Below are positions 53,801-62,175 of a DNA stretch of 64,000 nt, in pieces. The notes beneath the pieces are model-generated. The model ran no database searches. It had not been told where the DNA came from and saw only the letters and a list, made by a program, of their open reading frames with translations. The stretch spans positions 1,922,001 to 1,986,000 of the forward strand of contig NZ_CP135922.1 in the NCBI RefSeq assembly GCF_032399705.1, given 5' to 3'. Made by a program: the position numbers and the translations under genes. Every line of letters starts with the position of its first letter. Position 1 is the stretch's first letter. Origin of the DNA: Paenibacillus sp. BIC5C1 (lineage in GTDB: Bacteria > Bacillota > Bacilli > Paenibacillales > Paenibacillaceae).

Positions 53801-55225
53801 ATGTCGGTTGAAAACGTATTGAAATCAATTCAAGAGAACAACATCGAGTGGGTAGATTTTCGTTTTGTAGATTTATCCGGTCGTGCGCACCACATCTCGT
53901 TACCAGCTTCGGCAGTTGACGCAGACACTTTTGTAAATGGAGTAGCCTTTGATGGTTCTTCTATTCAAGGTTTCCGCGGAATTGAAGAGTCCGATATGGT
54001 TATGATTCCAGATCCTGAAGCGACTTTTGTCGATCCGTTCACAGCACACCCTACATTGAATGTTATGTGTGACATCTTCACTCCAGATGGCGAGCGTTAT
54101 GAGCGTGACCCACGCGGTATTGCAGTCAAAGCGGAAGAATTCCTGAAAGAAAGCGGAGTAGGTACAGCAGCATTTTTTGCACCTGAATCCGAATTTTTTA
54201 TCTTCGACGATGTACGTTATGAGAGCGGCACAAACAGCTCTTCCTATTTCGTAGATTCCGAAGAAGCTTCTTGGAACACTAACCGTAAGGAAGATGGCGG
54301 TAACCTGGGCTTCAAAGTTCGCACTAAAGGCGGATATGTTCCTGTAGCTCCAGTGGATACGCAACAAGACATTCGTAGTGAAATGTGTCGCATTTTGGAA
54401 GAAGCGGGCCTGTCGATCGAACGTCACCACCACGAAGTGGCGACAGCTGGGCAAGCCGAAATCAACTTCCGTTTTGATACGTTGAAGAAAACAGCAGATA
54501 ACCTGCTTGTATACAAATACATCGTGCATAACACTGCACGTCAATATGGTAAAGTAGCAACATTCATGCCAAAACCACTGTTTGGTGATAATGGTAGCGG
54601 AATGCACGTTCACCAATCCATCTTCGATGGTGATTCCCCTTTGTTCTATGACAAGGCGGGATATGCTAACCTGAGCGAAATGGCTCTGCACTACATCGGA
54701 GGAATTTTGTACCACGCTCCAGCCTTGATTGCTTTGACTAACCCGAGTACGAACTCATTCAAACGTCTCGTGCCTGGTTATGAAGCACCGGTTAACCTGG
54801 TTTACTCCAAAGGTAACCGTTCGGCAGCAGTACGTATTCCGGTTGCAGCTGTGACACCAAAAGGTTGTCGTATTGAGTTCCGTACACCGGACTCCACAGC
54901 TAACCCTTACCTGGCATTCGCTGCAATGCTGATGGCGGGTCTGGATGGTATCAAACGCAAAATCAACCCAACTGAGCTTGGATATGGTCCACTCGACAAA
55001 AACATCTATGATTTGTCTGATGCAGACAAAGAAAATATCCGCAGTGTGCCAGCTTCTTTGGAAGAAGCGCTTGACGCTCTGGCAGCGGACAACGAATTCT
55101 TGACTGAAGGCGGCGTATTCACAAAAGAATTCATCGAAAACTATATCAACCTCAAACGTGACGAAGCGAAAGCAGTAGCCATTCGCATTCATCCGCATGA
55201 GTACAGCCTCTACTTCGACTGCTAA
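53801..55225 (+). CDS. glnA: Glutamine synthetase, type I (GSI-beta-like)
   Basis: The 474-residue enzyme joins ammonia and glutamate. It carries the N-terminal beta-grasp (VDFRFVDLSGRAHHISLP), FDGSSIQGFRGIEESD, the ATP-site NGSGMHVHQS, and RAAVRIP-type segment SAAVRIPVAAVT. Length and DKNIYDLSDADKENI (the region around the adenylylated Tyr in enteric enzymes) fit GSI-beta; Bacillus GlnA is the shorter GSI-alpha of about 444 residues. ATG at 53801 lies 6 nt after GGGAGGA. No glnR is adjacent, so this may be a second glnA. Confidence 0.93.
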   Translation: MSVENVLKSIQENNIEWVDFRFVDLSGRAHHISLPASAVDADTFVNGVAFDGSSIQGFRGIEESDMVMIPDPEATFVDPFTAHPTLNVMCDIFTPDGERYERDPRGIAVKAEEFLKESGVGTAAFFAPESEFFIFDDVRYESGTNSSSYFVDSEEASWNTNRKEDGGNLGFKVRTKGGYVPVAPVDTQQDIRSEMCRILEEAGLSIERHHHEVATAGQAEINFRFDTLKKTADNLLVYKYIVHNTARQYGKVATFMPKPLFGDNGSGMHVHQSIFDGDSPLFYDKAGYANLSEMALHYIGGILYHAPALIALTNPSTNSFKRLVPGYEAPVNLVYSKGNRSAAVRIPVAAVTPKGCRIEFRTPDSTANPYLAFAAMLMAGLDGIKRKINPTELGYGPLDKNIYDLSDADKENIRSVPASLEEALDALAADNEFLTEGGVFTKEFIENYINLKRDEAKAVAIRIHPHEYSLYFDC

Positions 55226-55255
55226 TTCAGTCGGAACAGAAACTGTTCCCAATGT

Positions 55256-55290
55256 AAAGCCTCCGGGACTCGCTCTCGGAGGCTTTTCCT
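55256..55290 (+). terminator. Intrinsic terminator after glnA
   Basis: AAAGCCTCCGGGA and TCTCGGAGGCTTTT pair around a short loop. Confidence 0.9.
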
Positions 55291-55375
55291 TGAATTGAAC
55301 GATGTAGTGCATTAACTTTGCAGGGTGATAAAGGAATTTGATAACCCTGATTCGCAGCTTCGGTGCTTATTGCCC

Positions 55376-55404
55376 TTGAAGCAGATAGGGAATACTGATA
55401 TCAT
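55376..55404 (+). promoter_or_regulatory. Promoter of serC
   Basis: TTGAAG (55376-55381) and TATCAT (55399-55404) are 17 bp apart, with TG upstream of the -10 (TGATATCAT). Confidence 0.6.
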
Positions 55405-55458
55405 AGCGATAATATTCACTTCATATGTCAGCTACGGATGGAAAGGGCGGGGGATTTT

Positions 55459-56547
55459 GTGACAAAGAGAGCGTATAATTTTAATGCAGGACCTGCGGCG
55501 TTGCCACTTGAGGTTCTGGAGCGTGCTCAGGCAGAATTTGTTGATTTTCGGAATACAGGAATGTCGATTATGGAGATGTCTCACCGTGGAGCGGTGTACG
55601 AATCTGTACATAATGAGGCTCAGGAGCGTTTGTTGTCTCTGCTAGGCAATCCCAAGGGGTACAAGGTCCTCTTCCTGCAGGGAGGAGCCAGCACTCAGTT
55701 CGCCATGCTGCCGATGAACCTGCTCGGGGAAGGGCAGACAGCCAGTTATGTCATGACAGGCAGCTGGGCCAAGAAGGCACTGTCTGAGGCGAAACTGATT
55801 GGGGAGACGCAGGTCGCTGCATCTTCCGAAGCGGATAAATATATGAAGTTGCCGGATGTGTCGAATCTTAGCTTCCCGGATCGCACAGCTTATGTTCATT
55901 TGACGTCTAATGAAACAATTGAGGGAACTCAATTCAAGTCATTCCTAGATACCGGTTCAGTTCCACTTATTGCCGACATGTCGAGTGACATCTTTTGCAA
56001 ACCGTTTGATCTTAATCAATTCGGCATGATCTATGCAGGTGCACAGAAGAACCTGGGCCCATCAGGGATTACGGTTGTTATTGCTCGCGAAGAACTGGTT
56101 AGTGAATCTCCTAAAACGATTCCGACGATGCTTCGGTATAGTACACATGTAGAGAACAATTCTCTCTATAATACACCACCGTCCTTCTCCGTATACATGG
56201 TGAATGAGGTTCTGAAATGGATCGAGGAACAAGGTGGATTGGCTGGAATTGAACAGAAGAACGTGAAGAAAGCAGATTTGCTCTATAATGCGATCGATTC
56301 CTCCGGAGACTTCTACCGTGGTTGTGTAGATCCGGCAGATCGTTCCCTGATGAATGTGACCTTCCGCTTGGCTAACGAGGAGTTGGAGAAACAGTTTATC
56401 AAGGCTTCAGAGCAAGAAGGTTTTGTTGGTCTGAAGGGGCATCGGAGTGTTGGTGGCCTGCGTGCTTCCATTTACAATGCTGCTCCATATGAAAGTGTTA
56501 AAGCACTTACGGACTTCATGAGCCACTTCCAGAAGACAAATGGATAA
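55459..56547 (+). CDS. serC: Phosphoserine aminotransferase
   Basis: The 362-residue PLP enzyme makes 3-phosphoserine. Signature parts are YNFNAGPAALPLEVLERA, MSHRGAVYESVHNEA, the PLP lysine in YAGAQKNLGPSGITVV and KGHRSVGGLRASIYNA. GTG at 55459 follows GGGCGGGGG. It is transcribed alone here. Confidence 0.95.
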   Translation: MTKRAYNFNAGPAALPLEVLERAQAEFVDFRNTGMSIMEMSHRGAVYESVHNEAQERLLSLLGNPKGYKVLFLQGGASTQFAMLPMNLLGEGQTASYVMTGSWAKKALSEAKLIGETQVAASSEADKYMKLPDVSNLSFPDRTAYVHLTSNETIEGTQFKSFLDTGSVPLIADMSSDIFCKPFDLNQFGMIYAGAQKNLGPSGITVVIAREELVSESPKTIPTMLRYSTHVENNSLYNTPPSFSVYMVNEVLKWIEEQGGLAGIEQKNVKKADLLYNAIDSSGDFYRGCVDPADRSLMNVTFRLANEELEKQFIKASEQEGFVGLKGHRSVGGLRASIYNAAPYESVKALTDFMSHFQKTNG

Positions 56548-56599
56548 ACAAACTGGCAGCGAGTTGTGAATTCAAGCATTCACACTTGTGCTTTACCAG

Positions 56600-56636
56600 A
56601 GCCTTCCACATTGACGTGTGGAGGGCTTTTCTTTAA
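56600..56636 (+). terminator. Intrinsic terminator after serC
   Basis: AGCCTTCCACA and TGTGGAGGGCT pair around TTGACG, followed by TTTCTTT. Confidence 0.88.
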
Positions 56637-56684
56637 GATTAGAGAATTGTCATTTACATGAAATGAAAAGGAGATTGAACACAT

Positions 56685-57149
56685 ATGGCTTTACATATCG
56701 TTCTGGTTGAACCGGAGATTCCGGCAAATACGGGCAATATTTCTCGTACATGCGCGGCTACCGGCACACATTTGCATCTCGTGCGTCCACTCGGATTCCG
56801 TACGGATGATGCCACACTGAAACGTGCGGGTCTGGATTACTGGCATGCCGTTCATATTGAATATCATGATTCTTTTGCCGAGGTTCAGGAACAGTATCCT
56901 GAAGGGCGTTTCTTCTACGCAACCACGAAGGCGAAGAACCGTTATAGCGATTTTAATTTTCAGGATGGAGATTTTCTGGTATTCGGTAAGGAGACAAAAG
57001 GCCTTCCTCCAGAATTAATTGCTGCTAATCCTGCTACTTGTATGAAGATGCCAATGACAGGTGATGTCAGATCATTGAACTTGTCAAACTCAGCAGCCAT
57101 CATTGTGTATGAGGCATTGCGTCAACTTAATTTCCCGGGTCTGGATTAA
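56685..57149 (+). CDS. trmL: tRNA (cytidine/uridine(34)-2'-O)-methyltransferase TrmL
   Basis: The 154-residue SPOUT methyltransferase has the three TrmL motifs: EPEIPANTGNISRTCAATGT, VFGKETKGLPPE and MPMTGDVRSLNLSNSAAI. It methylates the wobble base of some leucine tRNAs. AAGGAG precedes the ATG. Confidence 0.95.
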   Translation: MALHIVLVEPEIPANTGNISRTCAATGTHLHLVRPLGFRTDDATLKRAGLDYWHAVHIEYHDSFAEVQEQYPEGRFFYATTKAKNRYSDFNFQDGDFLVFGKETKGLPPELIAANPATCMKMPMTGDVRSLNLSNSAAIIVYEALRQLNFPGLD

Positions 57150-57319
57150 TTCAGTTCTCGTATAAGTGACGGTTAGAATTCGCTAAAAAAACATTTTTCA
57201 AAAAAAAGGACAAAAAATGTTTATTTCCAGCAGGATTCGACAAAATGTTGGCGAATTAATAAACATAGTACAAATGTACCTAGAAATTTAGAGTAAGATA
57301 GGAGAGGTGTGCCGTAGCT

Positions 57320-57574
57320 ATGAAGCCAGCTGGAGTCGTTCGCAAAGTTGACCAATTGGGTAGGATCGTATTGCCTAAATCTTTGCGTAAAAGGTATCAA
57401 ATGAATGAGGGAGATCCTGTAGAGATCTTAGTACAAGGGGACCATATCATTCTGGAGAGATACCGTCCAAAATGTATTTTTTGTGGATCGATGGAAGAAG
57501 TCAATGAGTTCAAAGAGCGTTACATATGCGCACAATGTTTAGATGAAATGACCCAGCTTCCACAGCACGGGTAA
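57320..57574 (+). CDS. AbrB family transition-state regulator with zinc-ribbon tail
   Basis: The 84-residue protein has an AbrB/MazE DNA-binding domain at residues 1-50 (GVVRKVDQLGRIVLPKSLRKRYQMNEGDPVEI) and a C-terminal CxxC...CxxC tail (CIFCGSMEEVNEF, YICAQCLDEM) in place of the oligomerising tail of Bacillus AbrB. Such regulators control entry to stationary phase and sporulation. AGGAGAGGTG precedes the ATG. Confidence 0.9.
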   Translation: MKPAGVVRKVDQLGRIVLPKSLRKRYQMNEGDPVEILVQGDHIILERYRPKCIFCGSMEEVNEFKERYICAQCLDEMTQLPQHG

Positions 57575-57578
57575 AATA

Positions 57579-57619
57579 AAAAGTATCATGGCCTCTAGAG
57601 GTCATGATACTTTTTTTGT
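57579..57619. terminator. Intrinsic terminator after abrB-like gene
   Basis: AAAAGTATCATGGCC and GGTCATGATACTTTT form a long stem with T on both sides, serving the convergent genes. Confidence 0.92.
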
Positions 57620-57652
57620 GTGGTAAAACATGTCCGTTTCAAATGAATGGAG

Positions 57653-58084
57653 TCAGTTATTAGTGTCGTACTCCATCACCCAATATTTCTCCCCGGGTGT
57701 ACCTTCTTCAATAATTTTTTTCCAGCCATGTCGTTCGTAAAAGCCAATTGCTTTATGATTATCAGATACACATTTCAATCGAACAGGCTGCTGCATGAGT
57801 GAAATTGACGCATCAAGTAAGCGTGAGCCTGTACCTCCACCGATAAAATCGGGATGCATAAACAGAAGGTGGATAAAGTTCTCGGGAAGGTACAGCGAAG
57901 CGAAGCCGAGAAGCTGTCCATCCTCATTTTCAGCCACGATGATATGCTCATCCACAGTATCCGCATCAAAATCTTGCAGGTACAGTTCTTCCGGCTTGGC
58001 CCAGTGGAATCGGGCACGTCGCGACTCGAGATAAATGTTTCTCAACTCCGTATAATCTGCTTGGGTGGCTGCTCGTATATTCAA
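57653..58084 (-). CDS. GNAT family N-acetyltransferase
   Basis: The 143-residue acetyltransferase has the GNAT core (IIVAENEDGQLLGFASLYL, HPDFIGGGTGSRLLDASI, LKCVSDNHKAIGFYERHGW). TTG at 58084 lies 5 nt after GGAGGGG and overlaps the stop of the serine hydrolase by 4 bp, so the two are coupled. Substrate is unknown. Confidence 0.85.
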   Translation of the reverse strand: MNIRAATQADYTELRNIYLESRRARFHWAKPEELYLQDFDADTVDEHIIVAENEDGQLLGFASLYLPENFIHLLFMHPDFIGGGTGSRLLDASISLMQQPVRLKCVSDNHKAIGFYERHGWKKIIEEGTPGEKYWVMEYDTNN

Positions 58085-58998
58085 ATGTTCCCCTCCAGAA
58101 TAGGTCGTATATCCGACCATACATGGTCAAGAATGGCTTGCATATTTTGTTCATCGCTATTGATGGCAACGACAGACTCCAGCTCCGGGAGGACAACGCA
58201 TAGTTGGCCATTGGCGCCATCAGCACGGTAAGCGTTATGGGAACATCTCCAGAATTGATATCCATAACCTTGTCCCCAGTCGCCGTCTCCTGGTGTAGGT
58301 ATCTGTTGTGTTGTCGCTAACCGGATCCATTCCGCAGGAATGAGCTGTCTGCCGTTCCAGTGGCCCTCCTGAAGCAACAGTTGGCCGAATCTGGCTAATT
58401 CCTCGTTGGTGAGCTGCAGGCCCGCACAGCCCAATGTAATGCCCAAGGGAGAAGTTTCCCACTCAACATTCGAAATGCCCAGTGGCTCGAATAGCCGCGG
58501 AATCAAGTAGTCCTTCACGGTCTGCCCAGAAGCAGCCTGGAACATGGCGGAGATCATAAACGTATCTGCACTACTATATGTAAACGTTTCACCAGGAACC
58601 CTGTCCAAAGGAAGAGACATGTAATATTTCGCCCAATCTTTCTCAGGCAGGGTGGCTCGCTCTTCTGCCCACAACACAGGTACGTCATGCCCCGAGGACA
58701 TTCGCAGCAAATCGTACAGGGTGAGGTCCGCAGGAGGGAAAGCTGTTAAATGTGAAGCAGGTGTTGGTGATGTGAAATAATCCCCGAGTTTGGCTTCAAG
58801 TGTAAGTGTGCCCTCATCCAAAGCCAATCCAATCGCCATGCAAGTAAACGATTTGCTTACTGAATGTTGCAAGCGGCGTACATCACTGTTGCGATCCCAC
58901 GCTCCGATTGTAACCCCTTTCTGCAATACCCGAACAGAATGAACGTTTAACTGCTGCTCATCTATATGATGAACAAAAGAATTAATAATACTCGACAT
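58081..58998 (-). CDS. Serine hydrolase (class C beta-lactamase/DD-peptidase fold)
   Basis: The 305-residue protein has the SxxK nucleophile motif S46-V-S-K49 (QHSVSKSFTC), a Y-S-S segment in FTYSSADTF, and helical segments of the beta-lactamase class C/esterase fold. No signal peptide is seen, so it is probably cytoplasmic. AAAGGATG precedes the ATG. Substrate is unknown. Confidence 0.85.
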   Translation of the reverse strand: MSSIINSFVHHIDEQQLNVHSVRVLQKGVTIGAWDRNSDVRRLQHSVSKSFTCMAIGLALDEGTLTLEAKLGDYFTSPTPASHLTAFPPADLTLYDLLRMSSGHDVPVLWAEERATLPEKDWAKYYMSLPLDRVPGETFTYSSADTFMISAMFQAASGQTVKDYLIPRLFEPLGISNVEWETSPLGITLGCAGLQLTNEELARFGQLLLQEGHWNGRQLIPAEWIRLATTQQIPTPGDGDWGQGYGYQFWRCSHNAYRADGANGQLCVVLPELESVVAINSDEQNMQAILDHVWSDIRPILEGNI

Positions 58999-59115
58999 CT
59001 TAACATCCTTTCTAAAAAAAAGAAGAATTTTAACTTTTGGTGAAACGTTTCCGCAATCTGGATCAAAAATTAGAACTTATGTTATTACAAACGAGGTTCA
59101 ATGTCAATGAATAGG

Positions 59116-59129
59116 TGCAAACGGTTACT
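59116..59129 (+). promoter_or_regulatory. cre-like (CcpA) site
   Basis: TGCAAACGGTTACT matches TGNAANCGNTNNCA except for the last base. It lies about 115 bp upstream of the promoter -35. CcpA control is inferred. Confidence 0.45.
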
Positions 59130-59228
59130 TAAAGGAAAATTTTTTATATTAAAAGTGCCTTTTGACGCAAATTTTATTACGAAAAATCAGTTTTTTAAGA
59201 AAAAAGCGCGAAATTTGTAAAAAGGTTA

Positions 59229-59258
59229 TTGACAGGGTTTGTACTTCGGGATTATGAT
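59229..59258 (+). promoter_or_regulatory. Sigma-A promoter of the sugar-uptake operon
   Basis: TTGACA (59229-59234) and TATGAT (59253-59258) are 18 bp apart. Confidence 0.8.
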
Positions 59259-59264
59259 TTATTC

Positions 59265-59288
59265 GAAACGATTCGAAGAAATCGCTTC
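59265..59288 (+). promoter_or_regulatory. Operator 1
   Basis: Inverted repeat GAAACGAT-N8-ATCGCTTC at the start of transcription, matched by operator 2. Binding here would block initiation. Confidence 0.65.
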
Positions 59289-59341
59289 CACGTAAAATGT
59301 GTTGTAATCAAGTCCAAGTAAATCAACGTTGGCTATGTTTT

Positions 59342-59365
59342 GAAACGATTCGAGAAAATCGTTTC
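59342..59365 (+). promoter_or_regulatory. Operator 2
   Basis: Inverted repeat GAAACGAT-N8-ATCGTTTC, a perfect pair of 8-bp half-sites. It is the same length as operator 1 and 77 bp centre to centre from it. Confidence 0.68.
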
Positions 59366-59464
59366 GATAACCAAGCGAAATACGGGGGAATCACTGGAAG
59401 TTGCAACAAAAGGGCAGAGAAACAGAAGTATACAGACAGCAGCCGACGATGAAAGGGGTTACAT

Positions 59465-60229
59465 ATGGCGCATATAACGATCGAAACCGGATCGCCTACA
59501 TTATGCATGAATACAAGCATACATGTAGTGTCCAGTGACTCCGGAGACACTTCAGGCGGTACGCTATATTTGCTGCATGGGGCAGGCGATAATGCAAGTA
59601 CATGGCAACGATTGACTACAATTGAAATGTACGCGCAACAATATGGCTGTACCATCATTATGCCGGAAGCGAACCGAAGCTATTACACCGATATGGAATA
59701 CGGCCTGAATTACTTCCATTACATCACTCAGGAGCTGCCTGAATTCTGCAGGCGTCAGCTCAATCTCAATACAGACCCGGCAAAGACTTTCGTCGCTGGT
59801 CTATCCATGGGTGGGTACGGTGCATTGAAATGTGCACTAACATATCCCGACAGGTACCGCAAGGTGGTGTCCTTATCAGGTGTAACTGATATTCAAACCC
59901 GGCTTCAAGATCCGGAGATGCCATCAGGCATGATCAAGGAAATGAAAGCGGTTTTTGGAGAACGGTTACAGGTAAAACCTGATCAGGACCTGTACGCACT
60001 GTCTGCCAAGCTGTTGAAGCAGGGTGCAGATTTACCCGATATTCTGAGTTGTTGTGGTGATATTGATCCGTTTGTGGATATGAATCGCAAATTCGCGGAA
60101 TACATGCAGGAAACGGATTTTAAGTTTCAGTATGTGGAAACACCGGGTACCCATGAATGGAGATTCTGGGAGCAACACCTGAGAACAATGTTTGATTTTC
60201 TGTATAACGACAAGACCAAAGTAGAGTGA
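59465..60229 (+). CDS. Alpha/beta hydrolase esterase (EstA/FrmB type)
   Basis: The 254-residue esterase has the nucleophile Ser114 in AGLSMGGYGALK, a GGTLYLLHGAGDNASTW oxyanion segment and a C-terminal His (GTHEWRFWEQH). It is like carbohydrate esterases and S-formylglutathione hydrolase-type enzymes. Position at the head of a sugar ABC operon suggests it removes acyl groups from an oligosaccharide. AAAGGGG precedes the ATG. Confidence 0.85.
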   Translation: MAHITIETGSPTLCMNTSIHVVSSDSGDTSGGTLYLLHGAGDNASTWQRLTTIEMYAQQYGCTIIMPEANRSYYTDMEYGLNYFHYITQELPEFCRRQLNLNTDPAKTFVAGLSMGGYGALKCALTYPDRYRKVVSLSGVTDIQTRLQDPEMPSGMIKEMKAVFGERLQVKPDQDLYALSAKLLKQGADLPDILSCCGDIDPFVDMNRKFAEYMQETDFKFQYVETPGTHEWRFWEQHLRTMFDFLYNDKTKVE

Positions 60230-60240
60230 GGAGATGCAAT

Positions 60241-61200
60241 TTGAAACCTGCAGCCGAAGGACCTAGCAAAAAGCTGAAGGGAAACTTGAAAGGCAATTCG
60301 CTCTGGAGTGAAATCTGGAAGCACAGAATGACGTACACCCTGCTTATTCCAGGACTCGTCTGGCTGATTCTGTTTGCCTACATGCCAATGGGTGGCCTGT
60401 CTCTTGCGTTTAAAGACTACAAGGCAAACCTGGGGATCTGGGGAAGCCCATGGAGCGGATTTGAAAATTTCAAATACGTTTTCCGGGATCCAACCTTTAT
60501 TGACGCGGTATGGCGGACGCTGTACATCAATATTCTAAAACTGATTATTCAGTTCCCGTTCCCAATCATTCTGGCCCTGTTGCTGAATGAGTTGCGGATG
60601 CGCAGAGGGAAAAAGTGGTTCCAGACGGTTCTTACGTTCCCTCACTTCCTTTCATGGATCATCGTATCCGGGGTAGTCATTAACGTTCTGGCTTATGACG
60701 GACTGGTAAACAGCGCACTTGGTTTGCTTGGGTTGCCAACCATTAACTTCCTGGGTTCCGAGTCCAACTTTGTACCGATGCTGCTGTTGACGGATATTTG
60801 GAAATCAAGCGGATGGGGTGCAATTATCTTCCTGGCTGCCATTTCCGGTATCGATCAGGATCAGTATGAATCAGCACAGATTGACGGAGCATCCCGTATG
60901 CAGCAGATGTTCCGCATCACATTGCCAAACATTCTTCCTACAATCACCGTCATGTTCATCCTGTCGGTTGGTGGATTGATGTCTTCCGGTTTCGACCAGA
61001 TCTTCAACTTGGCAAATGCCGCAACTAAAAATGTATCGGAAGTATTGGATGTATACATCTATCGGATTACGTTCCAGTCCTCAACGGACTTCTCATTCTC
61101 GACAGCGGTCAGCTTGTTCCGTTCCCTCGTGAATATGGTCTTGCTGCTTCTCGCAGACAGATTTGCCAAGTGGCTTGGCGGAGACGGTTTGTTCCGATAA
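60241..61200 (+). CDS. Sugar ABC transporter permease (LplB type)
   Basis: The 319-residue permease has six helices and the EAA loop (DQYESAQIDGASRMQQMFRITLPNI) that meets the ATPase. TTG at 60241 lies 7 nt after GAGGAG (60228-60233); an upstream GTG at 60226 overlaps the previous stop. No ATPase gene is present, as usual for systems sharing MsmX. Confidence 0.92.
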   Translation: MKPAAEGPSKKLKGNLKGNSLWSEIWKHRMTYTLLIPGLVWLILFAYMPMGGLSLAFKDYKANLGIWGSPWSGFENFKYVFRDPTFIDAVWRTLYINILKLIIQFPFPIILALLLNELRMRRGKKWFQTVLTFPHFLSWIIVSGVVINVLAYDGLVNSALGLLGLPTINFLGSESNFVPMLLLTDIWKSSGWGAIIFLAAISGIDQDQYESAQIDGASRMQQMFRITLPNILPTITVMFILSVGGLMSSGFDQIFNLANAATKNVSEVLDVYIYRITFQSSTDFSFSTAVSLFRSLVNMVLLLLADRFAKWLGGDGLFR

Positions 61201-61218
61201 GAGAGGAGGAAAAATGAA

Positions 61219-62121
61219 ATGAGTAAGAAAGCTAACAAAAAGCCGAGAATTGGAACAGAAAAAATGACATTTCTCGATTACATTATTTTCGCCATTTTAC
61301 TTGTGCTTGCTCTGATGATTCTGATTCCGTTCTGGAATGTCATCATGATCTCGTTTGCAACACAAAAAGAATATGCTGACAATCCATTTTTGATGTTCCC
61401 TAAAGAATGGACATTGGATTCCTATAAGGCGTTGTTCGCTGACGGAACGATTCTGTCGGGGTACAAAAATACAATTATTTTGCTAGTCATCGGCTTGCCA
61501 CTCAGCTTGTTCCTGACAACAAGCATGGCATATGGCCTTAGTCGCAACAAATTTCCGTTCAAGAAATTTCTCTTTTTCCTAGTACTGTTCACCATGATCT
61601 TTAATGGTGGTATCGTACCGCTGTACCTGATCATGAAATCACTTCACCTTACAGGTACGCTGTGGTCCGTTATCCTGGCGGGAAGCTTCAGTGCGTTCAA
61701 CATGATTCTGATGATGAACTACTTCTATACCTTGCCTGAATCGCTGATGGAATCGGCGAGATTGGATGGAGCAGGAGAGTGGAGAATTCTGTTCTCGGTA
61801 GTTCTGCCATTGGCTACACCAATTATGGCTACAATCACGTTGTTCTACGGTGTGGCGTACTGGAACAGTTGGTATGATGCGATGATATTCCTTCGAAAAG
61901 CGGATCAGTTGCCGCTCCAGAATGTACTCAGAAACATTATCGTTACATCCCAGACGAACGCATCCAATGCATCCAGTGTGGATGCTGCCCAAGCAAGCAA
62001 TTTCTCAATGGGTATGAAGATGGCGGCAGTATTTGTCACCATGGTACCAATTATGTGTTTCTTCCCAATGCTGCAAAAACACTTTGCCAAAGGGGTATTA
62101 ACAGGGGCTATCAAGACCTGA
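61219..62121 (+). CDS. Sugar ABC transporter permease (LplC/YtcP type)
   Basis: The 300-residue partner permease has six helices and an EAA loop (LMESARLDGAGEWRILFSVVLPLA). It is 18 bp from the first permease. Both belong to the CUT1 family. Confidence 0.92.
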   Translation: MSKKANKKPRIGTEKMTFLDYIIFAILLVLALMILIPFWNVIMISFATQKEYADNPFLMFPKEWTLDSYKALFADGTILSGYKNTIILLVIGLPLSLFLTTSMAYGLSRNKFPFKKFLFFLVLFTMIFNGGIVPLYLIMKSLHLTGTLWSVILAGSFSAFNMILMMNYFYTLPESLMESARLDGAGEWRILFSVVLPLATPIMATITLFYGVAYWNSWYDAMIFLRKADQLPLQNVLRNIIVTSQTNASNASSVDAAQASNFSMGMKMAAVFVTMVPIMCFFPMLQKHFAKGVLTGAIKT

Positions 62122-62175
62122 TTATACGTATAGGATTTTGCATTAAAATTCTACTAAAAAACATGGGGGTAAAAC

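Larger units (their letters stand above)
58999..59464. other. Intergenic control region
   Basis: A 466-bp AT-rich gap between the divergent serine hydrolase and the esterase operon. It holds a GAAACGTTTC palindrome (59042-59051), a cre-like site, a sigma-A promoter and two operators, listed separately. No gene is seen. Confidence 0.8.
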
